Part shown: positions 25,935-34,843 of the stretch, in pieces | How positions within the stretch are numbered: the stretch's first letter is position 1 | Layout: each line of letters opens with the position of its first letter | Source: Cumulibacter soli | GTDB lineage: Bacteria > Actinomycetota > Actinomycetes > Mycobacteriales > Antricoccaceae | DNA length: 64,000 nt | Assembly (NCBI RefSeq): GCF_004382795.1 | Contig: NZ_SMSG01000009.1 | Coordinates: forward strand, 1 to 64,000 | Direction of reading: 5' to 3' | The notes under the pieces: generated by a model | Database searches by the model: none | Told to the model about the DNA's origin: nothing | Seen by the model: the letters and a program-made list of their open reading frames with translations, nothing else | Translations under genes and position numbers: made by a program

Positions 25935-27257
25935 ATGGCTCGCGACAGTTCCCGCCCCCGACGTCCCGTCGCGGCGAACCTGCGACAGCGGTTCAGCGAC
26001 CTGCGGTCGGCCGAACACAGTGCCCACGAATTCGATCCCACCCGTCGTGGTGAGCCGATCCCGCGCGCCGTCACGCTGATGGCCGGTTGGGCGTGGCGCC
26101 TTGCTGCGGTAGGTATCGGGATCTACCTACTGCTGTGGTTGCTGGACGTCCTGGCGATCGTCGTCGTCCCCGTGGTTATCTCACTGCTGATCGCCGCGCT
26201 CTTGACGCCGATGGCGCGCACCCTGCGCCGGGCCGGGCTGCCCAATGCGATTTCGACAGTCCTGACCTTCCTTGCCGGGCTGATCTTCCTCTTCGGCCTG
26301 CTCGCACTGATCGTCCGCGAGATGATCGTCAACTACAACACGATCTACGACACGGTCGCCGACGGCCTGGAAAGTATCGTCTCCTGGCTCGCTGACGGCC
26401 CGCTGCAAATCGACGCCTCGCAACTGCAGGCCACCATCGACGAATTGCTGGCCAACCTGCAGCGCGACCCCAGCGACGTCCTGACCACATCGCTGACCGT
26501 CGTTTCCACCACCGGCAGCATCCTGTCCGCCATCTTGCTGTCGATGTTCATCATCTTCTTCTTCCTCAGCGACGGAAACCGGATCTGGACCTGGCTGTGC
26601 CGCCTGTTCCCGAGCAACGCGCAATGGAAGGTCAACCGCGCCGGACGACGCTCCTGGGAGGTGCTCGTCACCTACATGAACGTGACGCTGATCGTGGCGT
26701 TGGCCGTCGGCGTGGCGACCTGGCTAGCGTGTCTGATAGCCGGCGTACCGCTCGCCCTATCGGCCGGGCTGATCGCGTTCCTGTTCGCCTTCATCCCCAC
26801 CCTCGGCGCACTGATCTCGTCCATTCTGGTGATCGCGCTGGCGCTTATCTCCACGAACCTGACTACCGCGATCGTGATGGCGATCGTGATGATCGTGATC
26901 CAGACATTGCAGGGCAACTTCCTCTACCCGCTGCTGATGAACCGGCAGTTGAAGGTCCATCCGCTCGCCTCGCTGCTGTTAGTCGTGCTCGGCGCCGTGG
27001 TCGGCGGGATCTTCGGCGCACTGATCGCCGTACCGCTCGCGGCCGTCATCAACACGGCGGTAATCGACCTATTCCGAGCAAGTCGAGGGCTACCGGAGGA
27101 CCCAGACCCGGCTGAACTGGGCCCAGACACGCAGGATGAAGACGGCGAGGATCCCGCGTTCGTGGACCCCACCATCACGCCGGCCGACGGCGCGCAGGTC
27201 ACCGCGACCGCCGAACACCCGACCGAGCCCGGACCTGATGAGGTCGAGAACCGATGA
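25935..27257 (+). CDS. AI-2E family transporter (PerM-like)
   Basis: A 440-residue permease of the AI-2E/TqsA/PerM family. It has two N-terminal helices (WAWRLAAVGIGIYLLLWLLDVLAIVVVPVVISLLIAALLTP), a soluble middle loop, and five later helices. These include the signature region NFLYPLLMNRQLKVHPLASLLLVVLGAVVGGIFGALIAVPLAAV. Members export small molecules or work as cation/proton antiporters; the substrate here is not predictable. The C-terminal 45 residues are acidic and disordered. The start at 25935 follows CGAGG. The stop overlaps the GH4 gene start (ATGA). Confidence 0.9.
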   Translation: MARDSSRPRRPVAANLRQRFSDLRSAEHSAHEFDPTRRGEPIPRAVTLMAGWAWRLAAVGIGIYLLLWLLDVLAIVVVPVVISLLIAALLTPMARTLRRAGLPNAISTVLTFLAGLIFLFGLLALIVREMIVNYNTIYDTVADGLESIVSWLADGPLQIDASQLQATIDELLANLQRDPSDVLTTSLTVVSTTGSILSAILLSMFIIFFFLSDGNRIWTWLCRLFPSNAQWKVNRAGRRSWEVLVTYMNVTLIVALAVGVATWLACLIAGVPLALSAGLIAFLFAFIPTLGALISSILVIALALISTNLTTAIVMAIVMIVIQTLQGNFLYPLLMNRQLKVHPLASLLLVVLGAVVGGIFGALIAVPLAAVINTAVIDLFRASRGLPEDPDPAELGPDTQDEDGEDPAFVDPTITPADGAQVTATAEHPTEPGPDEVENR

Positions 27258-28588
27258 AGTTGACGATCGTCGGTGGCGGCGGATTCCGCACACCACTTGT
27301 CTTCCGCGCCTTACTGGCGGACGCCGCCCAGCCGATCGATCACGTCACGCTCGTGGACGACGACCCGCAGCGACTAGCGGTCATCGATGCAGTACTTCGG
27401 GGTATGGCGGACGGCGCACCGAACGCACCCGCCGTCGAGGCGACGACGGACCTGCGCGCGGGGGTGAGCGGCGCCGACTTCGTGTTCGCGGCGATCCGTG
27501 CCGGTGGGCTGGACGGTCGCGTCGCAGACGAGAACATCCCGCTCGCCCACGGCATTCTCGGGCAAGAGACCGTCGGCATCGGCGGAATCCTGTACGCGCT
27601 GCGTTCGATCCCGGCCATGTTGGACGTCGCCCGCACCGTCGCCGAGGTCGCCCCAACGGCCTGGCTGATCAACTTCACCAACCCCGCCGGGATGGTCACC
27701 GAAGCCCTTCAGCCACTGCTGCCGGGCCGAGTCATCGGCATCTGCGACTCCCCGGCCGCGCTGATTCGCCGCGCATGCCGCGCGCTGCAGATCGATGAGA
27801 ACGACGCGGCGTACGACTACGTGGGTCTCAATCACCTCGGCTGGCTGCGTTCGTTACGCGTCGACGGCACCGACCTCCTACCCGGGCTGCTCGCCGACAA
27901 CACCGCGCTCAACAGTTTCGAAGAAGGGCAACTCTTCGGCGCCGACCTGCTGCGCAGCATCGGGGCGCTGCCGAACGAGTATCTGCACTACTTCTACTAC
28001 GGACGGGATGTGGTCGAGTCGCTGCGCGCAACGACGTCCCGCGCCTCGTTCCTAGCCCAGCAGCAGTCCTCGTTCTACCGCGACGCGTCCGCGACGTCCG
28101 CACCGTATTCCTTATGGCAGCGAACTGTGGACGAGCGCAACCGCACGTACATGGCGGTCTCCCGTGAGGCTGCCGGCGCATCCGAACGTGCCGAGGAGGA
28201 CGTCGAGGGCGGCGGGTACGAACAGATCGCGTTGGCCGTCATGCGCGCGATCGCCAACGATTCCGACGCGCGGCTCATCCTGAACGTGCCAAACGGCGCG
28301 ACCATCGGCGCTCTGGACACCGACGCCGTCGTGGAGGTGCCCTGTCGTATTAACGCGCGCGGCGTACGGCCGCTGAAAGTCGCTGCACTGACGGACCATC
28401 AGGCCGGTTTGATCCGGCAACTCAAAGCCATCGAACGGTGGACAATCTCCGCCGCGGTCGACGGTGACCGCGACGCGCTGCGCGCCGCGTTGGCGACCCA
28501 TCCGCTCAACGGGTCCTATCCGATCGCGGCACGAGTCCTCGAGGAGTGGCTAGCACTCTTCCCCGAGATCGCCGACCGCCTGCGTTAA
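27254..28588 (+). CDS. Family 4 glycoside hydrolase, 6-phospho-beta-glucosidase-like
   Basis: 444 residues of the NAD- and Mn-dependent GH4 family. The N-terminal Rossmann motif is KLTIVGGGGFRTPLVFRAL. NFTNPAGMVTEAL and GICDSPAAL are the substrate and metal regions, and GLNHLGWLRSL carries the conserved NH. GH4 enzymes cleave by redox-assisted elimination, often on 6-phospho-glycosides. There is no PTS gene beside it, so a phosphorylated substrate cannot be assumed. It is translationally coupled to the AI-2E-type permease, a pairing with no obvious logic. Confidence 0.88.
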   Translation: MKLTIVGGGGFRTPLVFRALLADAAQPIDHVTLVDDDPQRLAVIDAVLRGMADGAPNAPAVEATTDLRAGVSGADFVFAAIRAGGLDGRVADENIPLAHGILGQETVGIGGILYALRSIPAMLDVARTVAEVAPTAWLINFTNPAGMVTEALQPLLPGRVIGICDSPAALIRRACRALQIDENDAAYDYVGLNHLGWLRSLRVDGTDLLPGLLADNTALNSFEEGQLFGADLLRSIGALPNEYLHYFYYGRDVVESLRATTSRASFLAQQQSSFYRDASATSAPYSLWQRTVDERNRTYMAVSREAAGASERAEEDVEGGGYEQIALAVMRAIANDSDARLILNVPNGATIGALDTDAVVEVPCRINARGVRPLKVAALTDHQAGLIRQLKAIERWTISAAVDGDRDALRAALATHPLNGSYPIAARVLEEWLALFPEIADRLR

Positions 28589-28593
28589 CGATC

Positions 28594-28615
28594 GCTGACG
28601 CCTCTTGGCCTCAGC
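28594..28615 (+). terminator. Hairpin after the GH4 gene
   Basis: GCTGACGCC and GGCCTCAGC pair with one mismatch around a TCTT loop, six bases after the stop codon. There is no U-run, so termination strength is uncertain. Confidence 0.5.
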
Positions 28616-28691
28616 GTGTAGCGGCACTCACTGGCTTGCCCTGTTGTGACACGCCAGCTGCTGACCTCAGCGTGTAGCAGCATCAGGGCAA
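28609..28691. repeat. Structured intergenic segment with 18-bp direct repeat
   Basis: CCTCAGCGTGTAGCRGCA occurs at 28609-28626 and 28665-28682 with one difference. TTGCCCTG (28636-28643) and CAGGGCAA (28684-28691) form an outer stem enclosing the second copy. The purpose is unknown; it could be a second terminator or a duplicated regulatory site. Confidence 0.5.
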
Positions 28692-28709
28692 CCCGCTGCG
28701 CGGTCCGCA

Positions 28710-28715
28710 TAGAAT
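28710..28715 (+). promoter_or_regulatory. -10 box TAGAAT, leaderless start
   Basis: TAGAAT is followed by seven bases and then the ATG at 28723. With no Shine-Dalgarno in reach, transcription probably begins at or next to the start codon. Confidence 0.45.
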
Positions 28716-28722
28716 GCGACCC

Positions 28723-29121
28723 ATGCCGCCTACCAAGCCCGTCGTTTCGCCTGCCGTCCGCAACCTTCGCGCCGCAGCGCTTGTCGTCTCCATACTCGCG
28801 CTGGCTCAGGCCGCACTGGGCGGCACGGTGCTCAGCGGTGGCGGTGGGATCCGCGATATCCACGGCTACATCGGGTACGCCACTTTCGTCATCGCCCTAA
28901 TCGCCACTTTCTTTGCCTGGAAGGCATCGCAGAGCTCCGGCAACAAGGGGACGCTCTATCACGCGATCTCGCTACCGGTCCTCGCCCTGGTCCAGATCGG
29001 GCTAGCCGAGATGGATCTCAAGTGGGTGCACGTCATCATCGGCGCGGTGTTCCTGATCGCTGCCTTCGGCCTGTACGCGATGGCCGATCGATCCGGCAAC
29101 CCCGACTCCGAAGCCGCCTAA
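28723..29121 (+). CDS. Small integral membrane protein, four helices
   Basis: 132 residues with four predicted helices (LRAAALVVSILALAQAALGG, IHGYIGYATFVIALIATFFAW, LYHAISLPVLALVQIGLAE, WVHVIIGAVFLIAAFGLYAM). His residues near helix ends (DIHGY, YHAIS, WVHVI) resemble small cytochrome-b561-like or DUF420-type proteins, but I do not recognise the family for certain. I chose the ATG at 28723, placed for a leaderless message; an in-frame ATG at 28714 is the alternative. Confidence 0.65.
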   Translation: MPPTKPVVSPAVRNLRAAALVVSILALAQAALGGTVLSGGGGIRDIHGYIGYATFVIALIATFFAWKASQSSGNKGTLYHAISLPVLALVQIGLAEMDLKWVHVIIGAVFLIAAFGLYAMADRSGNPDSEAA

Positions 29122-29153
29122 CTGAAATCCGCGGCGACCGACTAGGGCATAGC

Positions 29154-29173
29154 GGCGCGCCCGCTGGCGCGCC
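29154..29173. terminator. 8-bp GC hairpin between convergent genes
   Basis: GGCGCGCC-CGCT-GGCGCGCC forms a perfect stem followed by TT on the plus strand. It sits between the membrane-protein gene and galE, which converge here. Confidence 0.6.
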
Positions 29174-29259
29174 TTCGCACTAACGCTCCCGCCAGTACCG
29201 CCCTGCGCACCCATACGCGGCTCGCCTGCCGGTACGCGGTCGCATCGGTGCTGATCGCG

Positions 29260-30204
29260 TCAGTCCTGTCGCATGAAGGACCAGGCGTCGCGAACGGCGT
29301 CGGTGAGGGTTCGGGTAGGCGTCCAACCGAGCACCTCGCTGGCGGCAACGTTCGCCGCGACGAGTACGGCGGGATCACCATCGCGCCGCGGATGCTCCTC
29401 GACCTCCAGCGGTAACGACGTGACGTCGGCGACCACGCGCAGTACCTCGGAGACGGTGTGCCCCAGACCAGTCCCCAGATTGAGAATGTGGTGCTCGCCA
29501 GGCGTCGCGACCCGAAGCGCCAACAGATGCGCCTCGGCCAAATCGAGCACGTGCAAGTAATCACGCACGCACGTTCCATCGCTGGTCGGGTAGTCGGTGC
29601 CGTAGACGGTCGCGCCAGCGCCATTGCGGGCGGCGTCGAGCAGCCTGGGCAACAGGTGAGTCTCTTGCGGGTGCCGCTCGCCGAGATCGCCGTACGCCCC
29701 CACGACATTGAAGTAACGCAGCGATACCGCACCCAAGCCGTGGGCGCGGGCTTCGGCCGTGAGCATGTGATCGATCGCGAGCTTTGAGGCGCCGTACGGG
29801 TTTATCGGCGAGGTCGGGCTCGTTTCGGTGAGCGCCGTACCGTCCCCGTTTCCGTAGACGGCGGCGCTCGACGAGAAGACCATTTTCTTGATACCGGCTG
29901 AACGGATCGCTTCGATAAGCTGGATCCCGCCCACGATGTTGTTTTCCCAATACCGCTCTGGGTGCTCCACCGACTCACCGACGAGCGAAGCCGCGGCGAA
30001 ATGCAGTACGGCGTCCAGGTCGGTACTGACGAAGTCGGCCGCGTCGTGCACCCGAGCCTCGATGAACTCGGCGCGGTGGTCGACAGCATCCCGATGACCG
30101 GTGGACAGGTCGTCAACAACCACGACGCTGTGGCCCGCATCGAGCAGCAATCTCGTGCAGATGGACCCGACATAGCCGGCACCGCCGGTCACCAACAGCC
30201 GCAT
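29260..30204 (-). CDS. galE: UDP-glucose 4-epimerase
   Basis: 314 residues of the extended SDR family, interconverting UDP-glucose and UDP-galactose for glycan precursors. The NAD-binding motif is MRLLVTGGAGYVGS at the very N-terminus. The catalytic pair is in NPYGASKLAIDHML. Other GalE blocks are LHFAAASLVGESVEHPERYWENN, VSLRYFNVVGAY and TCVRDYLHVLDLAEAHLLAL. The ATG at 30204 has no ribosome binding site, but TATCCT ends six bases upstream, so the message looks leaderless. It may supply UDP-galactose for the surface polysaccharide locus. Confidence 0.95.
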   Translation of the reverse strand: MRLLVTGGAGYVGSICTRLLLDAGHSVVVVDDLSTGHRDAVDHRAEFIEARVHDAADFVSTDLDAVLHFAAASLVGESVEHPERYWENNIVGGIQLIEAIRSAGIKKMVFSSSAAVYGNGDGTALTETSPTSPINPYGASKLAIDHMLTAEARAHGLGAVSLRYFNVVGAYGDLGERHPQETHLLPRLLDAARNGAGATVYGTDYPTSDGTCVRDYLHVLDLAEAHLLALRVATPGEHHILNLGTGLGHTVSEVLRVVADVTSLPLEVEEHPRRDGDPAVLVAANVAASEVLGWTPTRTLTDAVRDAWSFMRQD

Positions 30205-30210
30205 GCGCTC

Positions 30211-30216
30211 AGGATA
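30211..30216 (-). promoter_or_regulatory. -10 box TATCCT of galE, leaderless
   Basis: On the minus strand TATCCT, six bases and the galE ATG follow one another directly. The same layout recurs at several genes in this window. Confidence 0.5.
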
Positions 30217-30367
30217 CGGTCTTCTCCCGAGACCAGGCCGCCGCTAGGCCGACGGATCCACGGCGGTACGCAGCCCAGATATCGCAAAGCGCCACGGTGG
30301 CGCACGCCACCAGGCACCGCGGCGTATCTTCGTTAAGGTCCCACATACTCCCATCCGGAGGACGAAC

Positions 30368-31591
30368 GTGACCACAGGCACCACCAGCGACAACCCCACC
30401 AAGGTCTTGCTGCTCGAGAACATCCACTCGCGCGCCGTAGAGCACTTCGAATCTCTTGGGTACGACGTCACTACCCATCCCGCCGCGATGACCGAGGACG
30501 AACTCGTCGCAGCGTTGCCCGGCGTCAATCTGCTCGGGATCCGCTCGAACACTCACCTCACCGAAAAGGTGTTCGACGTCGCGAAAGATCTGGTCGCGGT
30601 CGGCGCGTTCTGCATCGGCACCAACCAGATCGACTTGCCCGCCGCAGCACGCCGCGGAATTCCGGCGTTCAACGCGCCGTACTCCAACACTCGTTCGGTC
30701 GTCGAACTGGTCATCGGCGAGATCATCTCGCTGGCCCGTCGTATCCCCGAGAAAAATCAGAACATGCACGCCGGCGTCTGGGACAAGTCGGCGAAGGGCT
30801 CGCATGAGGTACGCGGGCGCACCCTCGGCATCGTCGGCTACGGCAATATCGGCTCTCAACTGTCGGTGCTGGCCGAAGCCTTGGGGTTCACGGTGATCTT
30901 CCACGACATCGCCGCCAAGTTGGCGCTCGGCAACGCCCGTCAGGTTCCGCTCGATCAATTGCTGGAGCAGGCGGACACCGTCACGCTGCATGTCGACGGT
31001 CGGCCGGGCAACGCCGGTATCTTCGGCGCCGAGGAATTCGCGAAGATGAAGCCGCGCGCGATGTTCATCAACGCCTCTCGCGGCATGGTGGTGGACCATC
31101 TCGCGCTGCGCGACAACATCCTGTCCGGACATATCGCCGGCGCCGCAGTCGATGTCTTCCCGGTCGAGCCGAAGAAGCCCGACGAGGAGTTCATCTCCGA
31201 GTTGCGAGGGCTGCCGAACGTTATTCTCACCCCGCACGTCGGCGGTTCGACGCAGGAGGCCCAGGAAGACATCGGTCGGTTCGTGTCCCGCAAACTGTCC
31301 TCGTACGTCGAGGACGGGGCAACGTCGCTGTCGGTGAATATCCCAACGATCGACGTCCCCGCTCGCGACGGCGTGCATCGACTGGTTCACGTGCACCAGA
31401 ACATCCCGGGCGTGATCGCGGAGATCAACCGGATCTTGGCCGAGCACGGACAAAACATCGAATCGCAGTCGCTGACCACGCGCGGTGAGCTCGGGTATGT
31501 CGTCACCGACGTCAACGGCGCGGTGTCCCCGGAGGCGATCGCGCAGCTCGAAGCGATGCCGCAGACCATCCGCCTGCGCGTTCTCCCCTAA
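30368..31591 (+). CDS. serA: D-3-phosphoglycerate dehydrogenase
   Basis: 407 residues of the short, E. coli-like class (two Rossmann domains plus a C-terminal ACT domain). It oxidises 3-phosphoglycerate with NAD, the first step of serine synthesis. The NAD motif is LGIVGYGNIGSQLSVLAEALGF. The catalytic Arg and His lie in INASRGMVVDH and VILTPHVGGSTQEAQ. The ACT domain (about 335-407) begins RLVHVHQNIPGVIAEINRILAEHG and should bind serine for feedback control. The start is GTG with GGAGG seven bases upstream. Serine is also the usual source of the serylated tRNA that SelA converts to Sec-tRNA. Confidence 0.95.
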   Translation: MTTGTTSDNPTKVLLLENIHSRAVEHFESLGYDVTTHPAAMTEDELVAALPGVNLLGIRSNTHLTEKVFDVAKDLVAVGAFCIGTNQIDLPAAARRGIPAFNAPYSNTRSVVELVIGEIISLARRIPEKNQNMHAGVWDKSAKGSHEVRGRTLGIVGYGNIGSQLSVLAEALGFTVIFHDIAAKLALGNARQVPLDQLLEQADTVTLHVDGRPGNAGIFGAEEFAKMKPRAMFINASRGMVVDHLALRDNILSGHIAGAAVDVFPVEPKKPDEEFISELRGLPNVILTPHVGGSTQEAQEDIGRFVSRKLSSYVEDGATSLSVNIPTIDVPARDGVHRLVHVHQNIPGVIAEINRILAEHGQNIESQSLTTRGELGYVVTDVNGAVSPEAIAQLEAMPQTIRLRVLP

Positions 31592-31767
31592 CGCCGGCGA
31601 TTCCTCGACCGGCGGCACCACCCACCATTGACGGGGTGAGCCTCGGGCGCACTCCACGACCGGACCGAGCGCGCGTACTCGGGGCGATGCCCAGATGGCG
31701 GCCCGCGCCAATCTCGTCGTACATCCGATACCGTGCGCGCATCGCTGGATTCTGATCGGAGGTTGGC

Positions 31768-32433
31768 ATGCCCCGGGTGATTCGAACGGACGAGATCGCG
31801 ATCGACACCGATCGCGGCGACTCCCGGATGCTCACCGCCACACCGGCTCGACCCAAGGCCGCTGTATTGCTGGGTCACGGCGCCGGGGGCGGACTCGACA
31901 GTTTCGACCTCACCGCGCTCGCTACCGAGCTCCCGCCCCGTGGAGTCGCCGTCGCACGATACGAACAACCATGGCGTACGGCGGGCAAGAAAATCGCCGG
32001 GCCACCGGCTTCGCTAGATGCCGCGTGGGCGTTCGCGCTGGAGGAAGTTCACCATCGTTGGCCGCGGATTCCGGTGTACGTCGGCGGGCACAGCGCTGGG
32101 GCCAGGGTTGCGTGCCGATGTTTCGCAAGGCCTGCCGTCGGGGTCATCGCGCTCTCGTTCCCGCTGCATCCGCCAGGCAAACCTGAGAAGTCCCGGCTCG
32201 ACGAACTCACCGCCGTCGATAGTCCCGTGCTCGTGGTGCAGGGTGAGCGCGATCCGTTCGGTACAGCGTCCGACGTACGCTCAGCGCTGCCTCGGCGCGG
32301 GCGCCGCAGGCAGGTCATCGAGGTGCCCTCCGCCGGACACTCACTGCAACCAGGCAAGCGATCGGACCCGGACGGCGCCGCCCAATTGATCGTCGACTCG
32401 GTCGCCACCTTCATCCTCAACGAAGTCCGCTGA
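31768..32433 (+). CDS. Alpha/beta-hydrolase family protein (KANL3/Tex30-like)
   Basis: 221 residues. The oxyanion region is AAVLLGHGAGGGLDSFDL and the nucleophile elbow GGHSAGARVACR has Ser in GHSAG. The later Asp and His lie in VLVVQGERDPFGTASDV and EVPSAGHSLQP. This set matches the KANL3/Tex30 hydrolase group in bacteria, whose substrate is unknown. The start follows GGAGGTTGGC. It is a lone gene. Confidence 0.82.
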   Translation: MPRVIRTDEIAIDTDRGDSRMLTATPARPKAAVLLGHGAGGGLDSFDLTALATELPPRGVAVARYEQPWRTAGKKIAGPPASLDAAWAFALEEVHHRWPRIPVYVGGHSAGARVACRCFARPAVGVIALSFPLHPPGKPEKSRLDELTAVDSPVLVVQGERDPFGTASDVRSALPRRGRRRQVIEVPSAGHSLQPGKRSDPDGAAQLIVDSVATFILNEVR

Positions 32434-32490
32434 GCGACTCACGGTTTCCGATCACCACTCGTCCGCAGTTCGGCTATGTTGATCGAACTC

Positions 32491-32506
32491 GATGTTATTT
32501 GACATC
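32491..32506. promoter_or_regulatory. AT-rich dyad upstream of HExxH gene
   Basis: GATGT-tatttg-ACATC, flanked by TGTTGAT and ATCAACA further out, forms a nested inverted repeat about 35 bp before the start. It is unusually AT-rich for the window and may be an operator or promoter element. Confidence 0.4.
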
Positions 32507-32541
32507 AACACCACTCTTCTTCGCGGATGGGGTTATGCATC

Positions 32542-33225
32542 ATGACGGCACCGGACCCACGCAACACATTCACCGGATCAAGCTGCGCTGAATTCGGCGA
32601 GCACATGGCAAATACCGGCGTCTATGACGCCAGCGGCCAGAATCACCCCGGGAGAGCAGGCGCGACGCCGCTGGACCCCACAAAGATCACCGGCGGGTAC
32701 CAATGGACAGCACAGGTCGCGAACGTGTGGACTTGCCCGACCGAACCCGACACCTATTACGAGTCCCAGGCCGAATGCGAACGGAATTCACCATGCAAGC
32801 CAGGCCTGGGCGGTTCGATGATCAAGTGTGGCGGATTCGTCGGCAAGGTCGTGACCGCGCGTCCCTATCTTGAGCCGATCGATCTGTCCTTCACCGCACT
32901 CCGCTGGCGCCCTGAGCGTCCGGTATCCCCAGAATGTCAGGCAGCGATCGACGCCTTCGACAGAGCCGTGGACGCCCACGAGCAGAGGCATGTAGATGAC
33001 TTGCGGCGCATCATCAACGCTGAGATGGAACGCCTCGCAAAATTGACCCTCAAAGCGCTCGGCAAGGATACCGAGGAAGCTCGCGAGCGGATCAGAAAAC
33101 AACTCGCAGACCTGGTAACGGCGGCCCAGGAGGCAATCACCAAGGCCTACGCAAAATCTATCGACGACTTCCACCAGACGCCCGAAGGCCAGCAGACCAC
33201 CATAGATTGCACGGCCTGCGGGTAA
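32542..33225 (+). CDS. Orphan Cys-rich protein with HExxH motif (putative metallopeptidase, DUF922-like)
   Basis: 227 residues, not recognised as a named family. The best clue is VDAHEQRHVDDLRRIINAEM, giving H146-E147-x-x-H150 with Glu161 downstream as a possible third zinc ligand. This resembles the DUF922/zincin pattern. There are eight Cys (SSC, WTC, AEC, SPC, IKC, PEC, and IDCTAC at the end), yet no signal peptide. The C-terminal 80 residues are helical and charged. The start at 32542 is chosen because GGATGGGG lies 9 nt before; 32527 is the alternative. Codon use is slightly less GC-rich than neighbours, which may hint at transfer. Confidence 0.55.
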   Translation: MTAPDPRNTFTGSSCAEFGEHMANTGVYDASGQNHPGRAGATPLDPTKITGGYQWTAQVANVWTCPTEPDTYYESQAECERNSPCKPGLGGSMIKCGGFVGKVVTARPYLEPIDLSFTALRWRPERPVSPECQAAIDAFDRAVDAHEQRHVDDLRRIINAEMERLAKLTLKALGKDTEEARERIRKQLADLVTAAQEAITKAYAKSIDDFHQTPEGQQTTIDCTACG

Positions 33226-33291
33226 GCCTCTCACCGTGACGACTACTCGTCACACTCACCCATTGCGCCACGCGAAGTCGTGACGTACCGT

Positions 33292-33315
33292 CTAATTCAT
33301 CAGCCGTTGAATTAG
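33292..33315. promoter_or_regulatory. Palindrome CTAATTCA-n8-TGAATTAG, candidate TetR operator
   Basis: A perfect 8-bp inverted repeat ends within the AGGAGG ribosome binding site of the ABC ATPase gene. The third gene of this operon encodes a TetR regulator, so this is the expected place for its operator. Binding is inferred. Confidence 0.6.
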
Positions 33316-33323
33316 GAGGCGGG

Positions 33324-34043
33324 ATGATCGCCGTACACAACCTCGACCTGATGCGCGGACGACGATCGGTGCTGCGCGACATCAGTTTCACCCTCGAACG
33401 CGGGACTATCACCGGACTGCTCGGCGCATCGGGCACCGGTAAGACGACTCTGATGCGCGCGCTGCTCGGCCTGCAACGCATCGCCGGCGGCACGATCACC
33501 ATCGACGATCTGCCCGCGGGAGATCCGACGTTGCGCGAGCGCATCGGGTACGTCACCCAAGGCGCCGCGATCTACCCCGACCTCACCGTCGCGCAGAATG
33601 TCGGCTACTTCGCCGCGTTGTACGGCGCGGCACCGGACGCCGTCGCCACGGCCCTACAAACCGTCGGACTAGCCGATCGCGGCGCGGATCTCGCGCACAA
33701 CCTCTCCGGCGGTCAGCAGAACCGCGTATCGCTCGCCTGCGCGCTCGTCGGCTCCCCCGACGTACTGATCATGGATGAACCAACGGTCGGACTCGATCCC
33801 CTGCTGATCGACCAACTCTGGAGCGCCTTCAACGCACTCGCGGCAAAGGGCACCACGCTGCTCGTCTCCAGTCACGTGATGGACGAGGCCGACCGGTGTG
33901 CGCGTGTCCTCTTCCTGCGGGACGGCGGCCTTATTGCCGATGGATCCCCCGCCGACTTACGAGCCGCCTCCGGCGCCGCCGACATGAACAGCGTGTTCGT
34001 GCACTTCGCCGGCGGACCGAAAGACCAGGAGATGTCGTCATGA
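33324..34043 (+). CDS. ABC transporter ATPase (drug/antibiotic exporter type)
   Basis: 239 residues. Walker A is GLLGASGTGKTTLMR, the Q-loop is in IGYVTQGAAIYPDLTVAQN, the signature is NLSGGQQNRVSLACAL and Walker B is VLIMDEPTVGLDP. The switch His is in LLVSSHVMDEADRC. The sequence is of the DrrA/CcmA type that pairs with ABC-2 permeases. The start follows AGGAGG. The stop overlaps the permease start (ATGA), and the regulator follows in the same way, making a three-gene self-regulated export operon. Confidence 0.92.
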   Translation: MIAVHNLDLMRGRRSVLRDISFTLERGTITGLLGASGTGKTTLMRALLGLQRIAGGTITIDDLPAGDPTLRERIGYVTQGAAIYPDLTVAQNVGYFAALYGAAPDAVATALQTVGLADRGADLAHNLSGGQQNRVSLACALVGSPDVLIMDEPTVGLDPLLIDQLWSAFNALAAKGTTLLVSSHVMDEADRCARVLFLRDGGLIADGSPADLRAASGAADMNSVFVHFAGGPKDQEMSS

Positions 34044-34843
34044 CCGAGGTAGCCCTCGCCCCGCAGCCCGCGCGTGCGCCCTTGCTGCGACACACCGGGA
34101 TCACTCTCGCGAGCGCGCGCCGGATCTTGCGGCAACTCGCCCACGATCGCCGCTCGATCGCGATGATTATCGTGGTCCCCGTCGTCCTGCTGGTGCTGCT
34201 TTATTACATGTTCGAGAGCGTTCCCACACCTCCGGGCGCGCCGAGCATGTTCGACCGAGTGAGCGTGGTGATGCTCGGGTTCTTCCCGTTCTTCATCCTG
34301 TTCATCATCACCTCGATCACGATGCTGCGCGAACGTACCGGCGGGACCCTCGAACGGTTGCTGACCACTCCGTTGGCGAAGCTCGACCTGCTGCTCGGGT
34401 ATGCACTCGCGTTCGCCGTACTCGCGTTGACACAGGTGACCGTGATGGTTGCGGTCGCCGTCTGGATCTTTGACCTGCAGGTCTCCGGTTCGCTGGTATG
34501 GGTCTACGTCATCGCGCTCGCCGACGCGCTGCTCGGTGTGGCACTCGGCCTGCTGGTTTCCGCGTTCGCTCGTACGGAGTTCCAGGCCGTGCAGTTTGTA
34601 CCCGCGCTGATCGTGCCCCAAATGTTGCTCTGCGGGCTTTTCGTCGATCGCGATGCCATGGCCGGATGGCTGCAGGTAATCTCCGACATCATGCCGATGA
34701 CCTACGCCGTACAGGCGATGCAGGAGGTCGCGGCGAACTCGTCGCCGACCACGACGATGTACGTGAGCCTGCTCGTCGTCGTCGTGGTGGCCATCGCGTG
34801 TCTGTTGGGCGGTGCGCTGACGCTGCGTCGGCGAAGCGCATGA
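34040..34843 (+). CDS. ABC-2 type permease (DrrB/YhhJ-like)
   Basis: 267 residues with six predicted helices. An N-terminal helix follows LRQLAHDRRSIAMIIVVPVVLLVLLYYMF. The conserved ABC-2 block is ITSITMLRERTGGTLERLLTTPLAKLDLLLGY. Near the end lie LCGLFVDRDAMAGWLQVISDIMPMTYAVQAMQEV, typical of multidrug ABC-2 permeases. It is coupled on both sides by ATGA overlaps. The exported substrate is unknown. Confidence 0.92.
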   Translation: MTEVALAPQPARAPLLRHTGITLASARRILRQLAHDRRSIAMIIVVPVVLLVLLYYMFESVPTPPGAPSMFDRVSVVMLGFFPFFILFIITSITMLRERTGGTLERLLTTPLAKLDLLLGYALAFAVLALTQVTVMVAVAVWIFDLQVSGSLVWVYVIALADALLGVALGLLVSAFARTEFQAVQFVPALIVPQMLLCGLFVDRDAMAGWLQVISDIMPMTYAVQAMQEVAANSSPTTTMYVSLLVVVVVAIACLLGGALTLRRRSA

